In this document: positions 1 to 8,533 of the stretch, piece by piece
Layout: every line of letters starts with the position of its first letter
Position numbering within the stretch: position 1 is the stretch's first letter
Assembly (NCBI GenBank): GCA_002315655.1
Contig: DCHO01000058.1
Span: forward strand, 1-51,165
Source of the DNA: Christensenella sp. UBA1750
GTDB taxonomy: Bacteria > Bacillota > Clostridia > Christensenellales > UBA1750
Length of the DNA stretch: 51,165 nt
Direction of reading: 5' to 3'
Translations under genes and position numbers: made by a program
The notes under the pieces: model-generated
Told to the model about the DNA's origin: nothing
The model's database searches: none
Seen by the model: the letters and a program-made list of their open reading frames with translations, nothing else

Positions 1-1730
1 TTGCCTTCCTTCTGCTTTTCCAGCAGCTTTTTCTTTCTTGTGATGTCGCCGCCGTAGCACTTGGCCAGCACGTCCTTGCGCATGGCCTTGACGGTCTCTC
101 TGGCGATGATGCGGCCGCCGACACAGGCCTGAATGGGGATTTCAAAGAGCTGGCGCGGGATCACGTCTTTTAGTTTTTCCGCGATGGCGCGGGCTCTGGG
201 GTAGGCTCTGTCCTTGTGGACGATGATGGAGAGCGCGTCGCAGACCTCGCCGTTGAGCATGATGTCGAGCTTGACCAGCTCGCTTTCCTCATAGCCGCAA
301 AGCTCGTAGTCAAAGGACGCATAGCCCCGCGTGCGGGATTTCAAGGTGTCAAAGAAATCGTAGATGATCTCGTTGAGCGGCATCCGATAGTGCAGCTCGG
401 CGCGTCCGGCTTCGATGTACTTGGTGTCGATATACACGCCGCGCTTCTGCTGGCACAGCTCCATGATGGTGCCGATGTAGTCCGACGGGGTGAAAATGGT
501 GGCGGAGACCATGGGCTCTTCCATGAAGTCGATCTCGGTCACGTCGGGCAGGTTGGTGGGGTTGTCGATGTAGATTTCCTCACCCGTGTGCTTGACGACG
601 TGATAGACGACAGAGGGTGCGGTGGTAATGAGGTCCAGATCAAACTCGCGTTCCAGACGCTCCTGAATGACCTCCATGTGAAGCAAGCCCAAGAATCCGG
701 CGCGGAAGCCGAAGCCCAGCGCCACGGAGGTTTCCGGCTCAAAGGAGAGGGAAGCGTCGTTGAGCTTTAATTTTTCCAGCGCTTCGCGCAGCGCGTCGTA
801 ATCGGAACCGTCGGCGGGGTAAATGCCGCAGAAGACCATGGGCTGCACCTGCTTATACCCCGGGAGCATTTCGGCGGCGGGGTTGTCGGCTAAGGTGATG
901 GTGTCGCCCACGCGGGTGTCCGCGACCTCTTTGATGGAGGCGGAAATGTAGCCCACATCGCCCGCAGCCAGTTCGGGGACAGGGGTTAATTGCCCGGGGC
1001 GGAAGGTACCCACCTCGGTCACGTCAAAGGAAATGCCGGAGGACATCATGAGGATTCTGTCGCCGACCTTAACCTTGCCGTCCACGATGCGGACGAAGGA
1101 CAGTGCACCCTTGTAGTTGTCGTACACGCTGTCGAAAATGAGGGCGCGTAAGGGGGCGTTCTCGTCACCTGTGGGCGGGGGAACGGTTTTGACCACGGCT
1201 TCCAGCACATCCTCCACGTTGAGGCCGGTTTTGGCGGAAACCATGGGGCACCCTTCCGTGTCCAGCCCGATCACGTCCTCGATCTCCTTTTTGACGAACT
1301 CCGGCTGGGCGGAGGGCAGGTCGATCTTGTTGATGACGGGGATGATCTCCAGATTGTGATCCAGCGCCATGTAGACGTTGGCAAGGGTCTGCGCCTCGAT
1401 GCCTTGGGAAGCGTCCACGACCAGCAGCGCACCGTCACAGGCGGCAAGGGAGCGGGAGACCTCGTAGGAGAAGTCCACATGGCCGGGAGTGTCGATGAGA
1501 TTGAGCGTGTAGGTGTTGCCATCGGATGCTTTGTAGGGCATTTTGACGGCCTGCGCCTTGATGGTGATGCCGCGCTCGCGCTCCAAGTCCATGTTGTCTA
1601 AAATCTGGTCGCTCATCTCGCGCAGGGTCATGACCCCGGTTTTTTCGATGAGGCGGTCGGCCAGTGTGGACTTGCCGTGGTCGATGTGGGCGATGATGCA
1701 GAAATTGCGGATCAGGTCTTGTCTGTTCAA
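1..1730 (-). CDS. lepA: Elongation factor 4 (LepA), 3' end cut by window edge
   Basis: LepA is a ribosome-associated translational GTPase that acts on stalled or mistranslocated elongation complexes. The reverse strand reads NRQDLIRNFCIIAHIDHGKS from residue 2, giving the G1 loop AHIDHGKS at about residues 14-21, then DTPGHVDF (G3) near residue 80 and NKID (G4) near 135. EF-G-like domains III-V and the LepA-specific C-terminal domain follow (RGYASFDYELCGY). About 576 codons are visible; the family has about 600, so roughly 25 residues lie beyond the window. The start is a TTG at 1730, chosen because GGAGG sits 7 bases upstream and no ATG fits. lepA often neighbours hemW in Firmicutes; here hemW is 4.6 kb away on the opposite strand. 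Identity is certain from motif order; the TTG start is inferred. Confidence 0.95.
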   Translation of the reverse strand, partial: MNRQDLIRNFCIIAHIDHGKSTLADRLIEKTGVMTLREMSDQILDNMDLERERGITIKAQAVKMPYKASDGNTYTLNLIDTPGHVDFSYEVSRSLAACDGALLVVDASQGIEAQTLANVYMALDHNLEIIPVINKIDLPSAQPEFVKKEIEDVIGLDTEGCPMVSAKTGLNVEDVLEAVVKTVPPPTGDENAPLRALIFDSVYDNYKGALSFVRIVDGKVKVGDRILMMSSGISFDVTEVGTFRPGQLTPVPELAAGDVGYISASIKEVADTRVGDTITLADNPAAEMLPGYKQVQPMVFCGIYPADGSDYDALREALEKLKLNDASLSFEPETSVALGFGFRAGFLGLLHMEVIQERLEREFDLDLITTAPSVVYHVVKHTGEEIYIDNPTNLPDVTEIDFMEEPMVSATIFTPSDYIGTIMELCQQKRGVYIDTKYIEAGRAELHYRMPLNEIIYDFFDTLKSRTRGYASFDYELCGYEESELVKLDIMLNGEVCDALSIIVHKDRAYPRARAIAEKLKDVIPRQLFEIPIQACVGGRIIARETVKAMRKDVLAKCYGGDITRKKKLLEKQKEG

Positions 1731-1756
1731 GGGAATGACCTCCGTATGGTGGGGTA

Positions 1757-1889
1757 GGGTGGGGATGCTCTCTGCCAAGTCCCCCCGTAAAGGGGGGACT
1801 TGGCAGAGAGCCGGGCGCGGCGTAACCGCGCCCGGGGACTCCCTCAGTCAGCCTCGATGGCTGACAGCTCCCTCGCAAGCGAAGGAGCC
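1757..1889 (+). repeat. Modular hairpin repeat, full-type copy
   Basis: This copy has all the modules. A perfect 19-bp inverted repeat (1768-1786 / 1792-1810, loop GTAAA) is followed by a GC hairpin (CCGGGCGCGG-CGTAA-CCGCGCCCGG, 1811-1835). Then comes the CTCCCTCAGTC...GACAGCTCCC module, with a GTCAGCC/GGCTGAC stem and a CTCCCTCGC/GCGAAGGAG stem. It fills the lepA-GH2 gap and runs into the GH2 reading frame, supplying that gene's last 13 codons and stop. Confidence 0.85.
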
Positions 1890-4163
1890 AGGGGTAATGT
1901 TAGCCTTTTTAATGATTTCTACCCAGGAAAGGAGCTTTTCGGGGGTGTAGGGAGGGAAGCCGGAGATGTAGTGGTTCATATAGGACTTTCCGTCCACCGT
2001 CCAGCGGAGGATGTAGAGCCGCTGGGCGCCGGCAAGCTCGCGGATGTTGCCCAGGGTCACGTTCTCGTTGGCGGGGGAGAAGGTCTCGCCGGAGAGCAGA
2101 ATATCGTTCGTCTCGCCGTTGATGACTTCCCACCTGACCGTGTGGGATTCTAAAGAATCGTTGCCTAAAATCACATCATGTCCCCAGTCTTTTAGCTCAT
2201 CCAGCATGAGGCATACGGGTTCATGCACGCGCTTGAGCCAGGTGAAGGCCAGCTTTTTGCTGAAATAGTAGTCCACAATGGCATCGGAGATCTGCGGCCA
2301 GCCGTCGATCATGTTCCACCAGATGATGCCGGTGCGCTGCCCTTTCAGGATGCGGGTGCGCTCCACGAAGAACTTCTTGGCCTCGGCCTGCGAAATCTGG
2401 GAGAGGACGGCAAAGGTTTCCAGATCATCGGGAACGGAGCCGGTCAAAATTTCCACCTGATCCGCCATGAGCTGATTGCGGTTGTAGGCGCGGGGGGCGT
2501 TTTTGAGATAGTCGGTGTTGTGGGTGTCCCAAGCGTCGTTGTGATACGGCCACAGCTTTTCGGCGGGAATGTACTTTTTCAGGGATTCCACGTTGGGGCA
2601 GCCGTGATAGCCGCACTCGGAAATGAAGTGGGCGTTGGAGTGCTTGTAGAAATCGTCCTTGAAATAGGCTCTTGCGCCCCAGTTGTGCTGCTCGGGCACG
2701 AGATAGCGCGGGAAGCCCTCGGGAATGAAGGGGGAGGAGGGCAGGAACTTGCGGTAGGGGTCGTGGTTGCGGATGACGCGGGGCAAAATGTCTCTTGTCA
2801 CGTCGTTGCGCTCGTTTGCGGGGTCGGCATATTTGAGCCCGCAGATGCGCTCGTCCACCTCGTTGTCGCCCGCCCAAAGCAGGATGGAGGGATGGTTGCG
2901 GTAGCGCTTGACGATGCAGGAAGCCTCTTTTTCGATGAGGTCGAAGAACCATCTTTCCTGCGGATAGGTGGCGCAGGCCATGGTGAAATCCTGCCAGACA
3001 AACAGGCCGTACTCGTCGCACAGGTCAAAGAAGCGGTGATCCTCCACCACGTTGCCGCCCCAGCATCGAACGATGTTGCAGCCCATTTCCTTAAAGAGCG
3101 CCAGCATTTTGTCGTAGCGGGAGGCGTCCTCGGAGTGCAGTGCGGAGGCGGGCACCCAGTTGGAGCCCTTGCACAGGATGAACTTTCCGTTGCAGAAGAC
3201 CTTGAACTGTCCCTTTTCGCCCAGCTCCATCTTGTGCTCGATCTCGATGCGGCGGATGCCGATGCGCTCCTGCTTTTCGCAGAGCACTTTGCCGTCCTTC
3301 AGAATCTGCATGGTGACGGTGTATAAATTCTGCTGCCCGTAGGAGTGCGGCCACCAGAGCTTGGGGTTGGGAATATCGACGATGAAGGAATGGGAGGTAA
3401 AGACCGTGGGGACTTCCTTCTCAAACACGCTGTCGCCGCAGACTCCGCGCACCTTGAAGGAGAGGCCTTCCAAGTATGGATCGGAGGTCTTGAAGCGGCA
3501 GAAGCACTTGACGCGGGCGTGCTGCTCGTTGGCCTCCATGGTGGCGTAATAGCTTTCGGTGATGAAGTCTTCCTCGACTTCATTGACCGAAACGCCGCGC
3601 CACAGACCCGCGGAGAGCAATCTCGGCATGATGTCCCAGGCGAAGGCGGAGGGGGGCATACGCAGGACGGAGAACTCGTCAAAGTGCTCACCGCCGGAAG
3701 CGCCCATGGGAATGTCGATGCTCCGGGCGTGGTTGACGGCGGAGGTGATGTGCACGGCCACGGTATTTTCGCCGGCGAATTTGAGGGTGTGCTCGATGCG
3801 GAAGGTGTGGGGAATCATCATGTCCTCGGCGGAACCGACCAAGATGTTGTTGACGAACACATCGGCGATGGTGTTGATGCCTTCAAAGTTCAGTTCCACC
3901 TTTTTGCCCATCAGGGAGGCGGGCGCGTCAAACTCGCGCACGAACCACCAGTGGTAGAACTCATACTTGCGGAAATTGTAGAGGTTCACATCGAAGAAGG
4001 GGTCGTCTTCCAGCCCGGCGGCCATCAGGTCTTTTTCCACATTGCCGGGAACGGTGGCGGGGATGCACTTCATGGAGCCGGGGAGCAGGTCGGGGGTTTC
4101 GATCATGCCCTCGCATTCGGGCTCAAAATAGAGCTTCCATTGTCCGTTTAAGTCGATACGCAT
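1848..4163 (-). CDS. Glycoside hydrolase family 2 enzyme (beta-mannosidase-like)
   Basis: This 771-residue protein has GH2 architecture: an N-terminal jelly-roll sugar-binding domain (residues 1-200), an immunoglobulin-like domain (about 200-310) and a TIM barrel from about 310. The proposed acid/base is E435 in WAGDNE and the nucleophile is E516 in ISECGYHG. Domain order is that of beta-mannosidases, but the substrate cannot be fixed from sequence. No signal peptide is seen, so it is probably cytoplasmic. The start is ATG 4163 with GGAGGAA 6 bases upstream; a TTG 15 bases earlier would lie upstream of that site. A close paralogue lies at 23301-25544. The last 13 residues (GSFACEGAVSHRG) are encoded by the neighbouring repeat and do not match the paralogue's tail. 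It lies 26 bases downstream of the M15 peptidase, probably in one operon. Confidence 0.88.
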   Translation of the reverse strand: MRIDLNGQWKLYFEPECEGMIETPDLLPGSMKCIPATVPGNVEKDLMAAGLEDDPFFDVNLYNFRKYEFYHWWFVREFDAPASLMGKKVELNFEGINTIADVFVNNILVGSAEDMMIPHTFRIEHTLKFAGENTVAVHITSAVNHARSIDIPMGASGGEHFDEFSVLRMPPSAFAWDIMPRLLSAGLWRGVSVNEVEEDFITESYYATMEANEQHARVKCFCRFKTSDPYLEGLSFKVRGVCGDSVFEKEVPTVFTSHSFIVDIPNPKLWWPHSYGQQNLYTVTMQILKDGKVLCEKQERIGIRRIEIEHKMELGEKGQFKVFCNGKFILCKGSNWVPASALHSEDASRYDKMLALFKEMGCNIVRCWGGNVVEDHRFFDLCDEYGLFVWQDFTMACATYPQERWFFDLIEKEASCIVKRYRNHPSILLWAGDNEVDERICGLKYADPANERNDVTRDILPRVIRNHDPYRKFLPSSPFIPEGFPRYLVPEQHNWGARAYFKDDFYKHSNAHFISECGYHGCPNVESLKKYIPAEKLWPYHNDAWDTHNTDYLKNAPRAYNRNQLMADQVEILTGSVPDDLETFAVLSQISQAEAKKFFVERTRILKGQRTGIIWWNMIDGWPQISDAIVDYYFSKKLAFTWLKRVHEPVCLMLDELKDWGHDVILGNDSLESHTVRWEVINGETNDILLSGETFSPANENVTLGNIRELAGAQRLYILRWTVDGKSYMNHYISGFPPYTPEKLLSWVEIIKKANITPGSFACEGAVSHRG

Positions 4164-4189
4164 TGCGGTTTCCTCCAAACAGAGATTTT

Positions 4190-5173
4190 TTACGGATTCA
4201 GGGTCTTTTCAAAATGCTTATAGTCCTTGGAGCCGGACTTATCGCCGCCCCAGGTGAAGCCGTAGATGCCGAAGAATTTGACGGCGGCATCGGAATCGGT
4301 GATCATGTGGGGACGAACATCGTCTCTTGTGATGTATTCCTTGGCATTTTCGTGATCGCAGACGGCATTGCCTTTCTTATCGGTGTAGACATAGGGGTTC
4401 TGCTGGGGATTCAGGTCAAAGGCCAGACCCAACGCATGGTTGGAGAGGCTGGACTTGTCCTCTGCCGCCCGATAGCAGAAGCCGCAGGAATTGTTGTGCT
4501 CGATGGAGGAGGCTTCGGAGTCCTTCGCGTCCCCCGTCCAGTAGTTGTCGATGAGGTAGAGGGATTGGATCTCATACTCGGAGCGGAACAGCTCGTTAAA
4601 GATCTTGAGCACGTCCTCGGCAACGGAGGCGTTCATGATGAGCTCGCCCACCTGGATCTGGTGCTCGAAATTGTAGTGCAGCACCTTGATGTAGCGCAGG
4701 TCGGAAAGCGCAATATTGTCGTTTTCCACATAGGACTTGCCGTGGATGCGGGTGTAGACCGCATCGTTTTCCTTAATCTCCGCAGAGGTGAAATACTGCA
4801 GGAGGTTGGAAAAATCAATCTCGTCCCGGGAGACGATTGTGCCGGCAGATGCGGTGGAAACGTCGAAGGAGAAATTCTGGGTGGTGGCTTCGGTCAGCTG
4901 GTTATTAAGGTTTGCGATCTCGTTTTCCAGCTCGCTCACGGTCGCCTGAACTGCGGCGATCTCGGTATCCTTTTCGGCGTACTTTGCATCCATCTCATCC
5001 TTCTGATCCTGCGCCTGCTGCCGGACGATGTCCACGGTGCCGGAGAGCTGAACGTTTTCGTTGGTCAGCGCCTGAATCCGGAGATATTCCCAGTAGGAAA
5101 AGCCGCCGAGGGCTAAGGTCGTGATGCCGAAAACGATGGATAAAATCAGGGCGACGGTTCTTTTGCCTTTCAT
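4190..5173 (-). CDS. Membrane-anchored M15-family D,D-/L,D-carboxypeptidase (VanY-like)
   Basis: This 327-residue protein has one N-terminal transmembrane helix (about residues 7-27), a coiled coil (about 35-98) and an extracellular M15-type zinc peptidase domain. The metal site is visible as SNHALGLAFDLN (H246, D253) and DYKHFE (H320), with the GFxWGGD motif at 305-311. Such enzymes trim the terminal D-Ala of peptidoglycan stems or release L-Ala/D-Glu bonds. The start is ATG 5173 (MKGKRTV), because the hydrophobic segment begins right after it; the frame is open further upstream but runs through a repeat. GGAGA lies 12 bases upstream, a slightly long spacing. It is followed after 16 bases by the GH2 gene. 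The family is well supported; the exact bond cut is not known. Confidence 0.85.
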   Translation of the reverse strand: MKGKRTVALILSIVFGITTLALGGFSYWEYLRIQALTNENVQLSGTVDIVRQQAQDQKDEMDAKYAEKDTEIAAVQATVSELENEIANLNNQLTEATTQNFSFDVSTASAGTIVSRDEIDFSNLLQYFTSAEIKENDAVYTRIHGKSYVENDNIALSDLRYIKVLHYNFEHQIQVGELIMNASVAEDVLKIFNELFRSEYEIQSLYLIDNYWTGDAKDSEASSIEHNNSCGFCYRAAEDKSSLSNHALGLAFDLNPQQNPYVYTDKKGNAVCDHENAKEYITRDDVRPHMITDSDAAVKFFGIYGFTWGGDKSGSKDYKHFEKTLNP

Positions 5174-5206
5174 GTGCTTGTCTGTTCTCCTTGAAAATCG
5201 TTGGGG

Positions 5207-5287
5207 TTGCATCCCGGAGGACACCCCGTAAAGGGGTGCCCTCCGGGATGCCGGGTTCCTCGACGGAACCCGAGGTTCCCTCTCAGG
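5207..5287 (+). repeat. Modular hairpin repeat, partial copy
   Basis: An 18-bp inverted repeat (5210-5227 / 5233-5250, loop GTAAA) has one A-C mismatch on the plus strand, which is a G-U pair in minus-strand RNA. It is followed by a GGGTTCC-TCGAC-GGAACCC hairpin (5253-5271) and a remnant of the CCCTCTCAG module. It sits in the gap between rhaD and the M15 peptidase. Confidence 0.8.
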
Positions 5288-5341
5288 CATTGAAGAGGAA
5301 AGGGACGACGAATGGTTCGCCGTCCCCTTTTTGTGATGGAT

Positions 5342-6163
5342 TTAGTCCTTCAGGAACTTTTCCGGCAGGGTCAGGCCAAAGAGCGCGGCGATGTCGATGA
5401 AGTTCTGGGTCTGCATGGTCTGCTTGAAGCCGCCGGCGGCCATGGTGCGCATATAGATGTCGGCAGCCTTTTCGACACAGTGCATAAGACCGTAAGTGAG
5501 GTCAAAGTTCTCGCCGGAGACGAAGGTGCCGTGGAAGGACCAGATGGCAACGTCATATTCCTTCATAAGCTCGGAGGTGGCAATGGCGATTTCTCTGCCG
5601 CCGCAGACCATCCAGGGCAGAACGCCGACGCCGCCGGGGAAGACCACGGGGCACTCGGTCATGGAGGACCACAGGGCGCGGGTCCACTTGACGTCATCCG
5701 GCTCCAACACGTTGGTCATGGCGATGACGGCGGGAGTGTGGGCATGATAAATGACATGGTGCTTGCCGCCGGTTGCATCAAACTTGACGGAGTGGTTCAT
5801 CAGATGAGAGGGGAATTCGGAGGTGGGGGCGCCGCCGTTCACAAGACCCCAGACGATACGGTATTTGCTGCCGTCCTCGTTGAGCTGGGCGATGCAGATG
5901 TTTCCTTCGGGATCGTACTTGATGTTTTTCAGGAACTTGCCTGTGCCGGTGGCCAGGAAAAACTCGTTGCCCAGGTTTTTGACGACCACTGTGGTGTCCA
6001 CCCAGGGCTTATCATACTTGAAGAAGGGCTTGGCCAGCTTGATGTCCTCGGGGGTCAGACGATAGGTGAGGTTGCCGCCGTTTCTCTCGTGCCAGCCCTG
6101 ATGGGCGCCGTCGGTTGCCATATGGATATAGCCTTGCACGAAGGGCAGATCTCTCATAATCAT
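5342..6163 (-). CDS. rhaD: Rhamnulose-1-phosphate aldolase
   Basis: This class II (zinc) aldolase cleaves L-rhamnulose 1-phosphate to dihydroxyacetone phosphate and L-lactaldehyde, the last step of L-rhamnose breakdown. The 273-residue protein is nearly the length of E. coli RhaD (274). It aligns through HERNGGN, TGTGKF, PTSE (E116, catalytic), YHAH (H140, H142) and FHG (H211), which correspond to the known zinc and catalytic residues. The start is ATG 6163, with AAAGGAG 11 bases upstream; earlier in-frame codons overlap its promoter. No rhaA, rhaB or regulator is present in the window, so the gene stands apart from the rest of the pathway. Its neighbours, a glycosidase and a wall peptidase, fit general carbohydrate use. 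Confidence 0.93.
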   Translation of the reverse strand: MIMRDLPFVQGYIHMATDGAHQGWHERNGGNLTYRLTPEDIKLAKPFFKYDKPWVDTTVVVKNLGNEFFLATGTGKFLKNIKYDPEGNICIAQLNEDGSKYRIVWGLVNGGAPTSEFPSHLMNHSVKFDATGGKHHVIYHAHTPAVIAMTNVLEPDDVKWTRALWSSMTECPVVFPGGVGVLPWMVCGGREIAIATSELMKEYDVAIWSFHGTFVSGENFDLTYGLMHCVEKAADIYMRTMAAGGFKQTMQTQNFIDIAALFGLTLPEKFLKD

Positions 6164-6217
6164 AATTTTTCTCGCTCCTTTATCAATGCGGAATTTGAAG
6201 ACTTTTCCATGCTTTGT

Positions 6218-6246
6218 ATGATACCCCAAATCGTCGCATTTTGCAA
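6218..6246 (-). promoter_or_regulatory. Predicted sigma-A promoter of rhaD
   Basis: On the minus strand TTGCAA (6246-6241) and TATCAT (6223-6218) are separated by 17 bases, 54 bases upstream of the rhaD start. Confidence 0.65.
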
Positions 6247-6275
6247 GCATAAATAAGGTTAGATTTTCTGTGCGA

Positions 6276-6305
6276 TTGACAGAAGGAGCGGGATTTTGCT
6301 ACAAT
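6276..6305 (+). promoter_or_regulatory. Predicted sigma-A promoter of hemW
   Basis: TTGACA (6276-6281) and TACAAT (6300-6305) are separated by 18 bases, 40 bases upstream of the hemW start. It is divergent from the rhaD promoter. Confidence 0.75.
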
Positions 6306-6345
6306 CAGGGAAACAAAAATCCCGAAGCAAAGGAGAACGCCTTCC

Positions 6346-7425
6346 ATGATGCTTTACTTCCACATCCCTTTCTGTGTGCGCAAGTGTTTTTACTGCGATT
6401 TTGTGTCTTTTGCCGGGCAGGAGGGAAGAATCACGCCTTATGTGGATGCGCTGATTCGGGAGATGAACAGAAGGCCTTGCGGGGAAAGCATCACATCGGT
6501 ATTCTTAGGCGGCGGAACCCCCTCGCTGCTGCCGGAAAAGGAGCTGAAACGACTGTTTTCGGCGATCAGGGAGAGATATGCTTTGGCTGAAAGGTGCGAG
6601 ATCACCTCGGAATGCAATCCGGGAACCGTGACGGAAATGTGGCTGGATGCGGCAGTAGAGTGCGGCATCAACCGGCTTTCGGTGGGGATTCAGGCCACGC
6701 AGGAGGAATTGCTCAAAAGGATCGGGCGTATCCACACGTTTGCGGAAGCGCAGGAGACCTTTGCGCTGGCGAAAAGGGCGGGAATATGCAACCTTTCGGC
6801 AGACCTCATGTATGCGCTGCCGGGGCAGACGGTGGCCGATTGGGAAGAATCTCTGAAAAAAGTAACGGAATTGGAGCCCAGCCACGTTTCGTGCTACGCA
6901 CTGACGGTGGCGGAGGACACGCCGTTTGGGAATTTGGACAAAAAAGGCGAACTGCCGCGGTGCCCGGAGGACGAGGAACTGGAAATGCAGGAGCGCACGG
7001 CGGAAATTCTGGAGAAATGTGGGATTTTTCAGTATGAGGTCAGCAATTACGCAAAGCCGGGGTGCGCGTCCCGGCACAATCTGGGCTATTGGACGCGGGC
7101 GGATTACTTGGGTTTTGGCTGCGCGGCGCACTCGAAGGAAGGGAACATCCGGCGGGCGAACGGGAGCGGGCTGGAGGACTATATAAACGGTGCGGGGTTT
7201 GCAAGCGAAGAAGCCCTTTCGCAGGAGGATGAATGGTTTGAGGAACTGATGCTGGGGCTGCGGCTCAAAAGCGGGATTCGGATGAGCCAAGGCGCGCTGG
7301 AAAGGTTTGGCGAAGGGCTTGCCCGGTTTGAAAAAGATGGATTTTTGGCGAAAAACGGGGAGTTTGTGCGCCTGACGGAGAAGGGCTTTCCCGTGATGAA
7401 CAGTATTCTGTCGGAACTCATGTGA
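6346..7425 (+). CDS. hemW: HemW-type radical SAM protein (heme chaperone)
   Basis: This 359-residue radical SAM protein carries the cluster motif C10-x3-C14-x2-C17 (CVRKCFYC), the GGGTPS glycine motif and the TSECNPGT and INRLSVGIQ segments typical of HemW. HemW proteins were long annotated as oxygen-independent coproporphyrinogen III oxidase; characterised members are heme-binding chaperones without that oxidase activity. A C-terminal HemN-like domain is visible (SRHNLGYW). The start is the first of two adjacent ATGs, with GGAG 10 bases upstream; the second ATG would be 13 bases away. It is a single-gene unit between a divergent rhaD and the converging hip operon. No heme biosynthesis gene is nearby, which favours the chaperone reading. 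Confidence 0.9.
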   Translation: MMLYFHIPFCVRKCFYCDFVSFAGQEGRITPYVDALIREMNRRPCGESITSVFLGGGTPSLLPEKELKRLFSAIRERYALAERCEITSECNPGTVTEMWLDAAVECGINRLSVGIQATQEELLKRIGRIHTFAEAQETFALAKRAGICNLSADLMYALPGQTVADWEESLKKVTELEPSHVSCYALTVAEDTPFGNLDKKGELPRCPEDEELEMQERTAEILEKCGIFQYEVSNYAKPGCASRHNLGYWTRADYLGFGCAAHSKEGNIRRANGSGLEDYINGAGFASEEALSQEDEWFEELMLGLRLKSGIRMSQGALERFGEGLARFEKDGFLAKNGEFVRLTEKGFPVMNSILSELM

Positions 7426-7431
7426 AAAATC

Positions 7432-7581
7432 GGAACAGGTACGGGCGCTAACCAGAGACCCCCACCGAAAGCAGCAAAGCTGCTTTCGGTGGGGGTCTCT
7501 GGTCGCGGGAGCCCTCGACGGGCTCCGGGGACTCCCTCAGTCAGCCTCGACGGCCGCCAGTGTCTCGCCTGCGGGAAGGAA
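7432..7581 (+). repeat. Modular hairpin repeat, CAGGTACG-type copy
   Basis: The copy opens with GGAACAGGTACGGGCGCTAA, then a perfect 24-bp inverted repeat (7452-7475 / 7479-7502). A GGAGCCC-TCGA-CGGGCTCC hairpin follows, then a CTCCCTCAGTC module whose second half is degenerate (GCCGCCAGTGTC). It lies between the convergent ends of hemW and hipT and may stop transcription from both sides, although there is no T-run. Confidence 0.85.
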
Positions 7582-7588
7582 ACGGGAA

Positions 7589-8533
7589 TCACTCCAAGAT
7601 TTTGCATCTTTTCTGAATCAGTTCGGCAAGAGCGCGTTTCAGATGCTCTGGCAGAAGTGAATTTTCACACATTTCCAGATATTTGGGCTGCATGGAAAGG
7701 ATTTTTCGGATGAGCTTTTCGGCTGAAACCGAGGAAATTCCGGCGGTCTCGGCGAAAAGCAGAAAGTCTTTTTTTCGCAGGTGGGTTTTCTTGCCGTTCA
7801 TCGGAAGGGCAAATTCCTCCTGATCCTCGGGCATAATGATATTGACAGGCAACAGGTCGTATGACGGAGACAGCACATAGCACAAACTTCCCTCTTTCTT
7901 TTCGATCAGCGAGAAGTTTTTCAGGTGCATATCGGAATTGCCGACAACGAAACAGAAGACGAGCCGCAGATAAAGCTCGGTCATGTCCAGTGCGGGCTGC
8001 GCGGAATATCTGCGGATGACCCTTGCGCATCTTTCGTAAGAGCCTCTGTATTTGTCCTCCGTCAGGCGGAGGTCAAGCTGGCAGAAATCCTCCATGGAAA
8101 GCCTTCTTATGCCGTCGCTTTCAAAAATGCGGTCTATCCGTTTGGTGACGTAGGCAAGCACGGAATCTCCCACAAGCGCGTGGGGGACGGTGGAAATGCC
8201 GCTTGCTTCCGCCATGCACATCACAAGATGCTCGGCTTCCGGCAGGGCTTCAAACTGCGGAACCTGCGGCTTTAAGATATAGCCTGTGGGATAGTCCACC
8301 AGCGTCAGTCTTGGGGCATTTTTGTCGGACAGGAGATGGAGGGAGAGCTTTTTCTGAACCCCCGGAACGGTATATCCGCTCTTAACGCTCCTTTCCGCAA
8401 GGCTTTCCAGCATGGTATTGCTGATGTCAATCTCCGGGATAACGTTTGTTCCGAAAAATTTACGGATGCAGGAGCGGTGCCAGTGGGTGCCGTTGTCCGT
8501 TTTCAGCGGTTTTCCGCAGCAATAACAGTTCAT
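7589..8533 (-). CDS. hipT: HipT-like Ser/Thr kinase toxin (HipA C-terminal domain)
   Basis: This 314-residue protein is a HipA-family kinase lacking the usual N-terminal subdomain, which is encoded separately by the gene just upstream. Visible kinase parts are the ATP lysine K88 (YILKP), the catalytic loop GNSDMHLKN (D201, N206) and the DFG-like SYDLLP (D226). A CxxC...HxxC zinc-finger-like head spans residues 3-22. Known HipT of E. coli O127 phosphorylates TrpS and is inhibited by HipS. Its regulatory Ser-x-Ser before GYQPK corresponds here to T55-V56-P57 before GVQKK. The ATG overlaps the hipS stop by 4 bases, implying translational coupling. The family is clear; the cellular target is unknown. 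Confidence 0.87.
   Translation of the reverse strand: MNCYCCGKPLKTDNGTHWHRSCIRKFFGTNVIPEIDISNTMLESLAERSVKSGYTVPGVQKKLSLHLLSDKNAPRLTLVDYPTGYILKPQVPQFEALPEAEHLVMCMAEASGISTVPHALVGDSVLAYVTKRIDRIFESDGIRRLSMEDFCQLDLRLTEDKYRGSYERCARVIRRYSAQPALDMTELYLRLVFCFVVGNSDMHLKNFSLIEKKEGSLCYVLSPSYDLLPVNIIMPEDQEEFALPMNGKKTHLRKKDFLLFAETAGISSVSAEKLIRKILSMQPKYLEMCENSLLPEHLKRALAELIQKRCKILE

Noticed and set aside
2223..3326. 367-codon open frame on the plus strand
   Set aside because: It is antisense to the GH2 gene, has no ribosome-binding site or domain, and reflects GC-rich third positions.
5312..6256. 314-codon open frame on the plus strand
   Set aside because: It is antisense to rhaD along its whole length, with low-complexity Gly/Val/His composition.
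7432..7510. Long hairpins read as ordinary intrinsic terminators
   Set aside because: Most have no T-run on either strand and are followed by conserved structured modules. They may block transcription but do not fit the standard model. True terminators elsewhere in the window do have T-runs.
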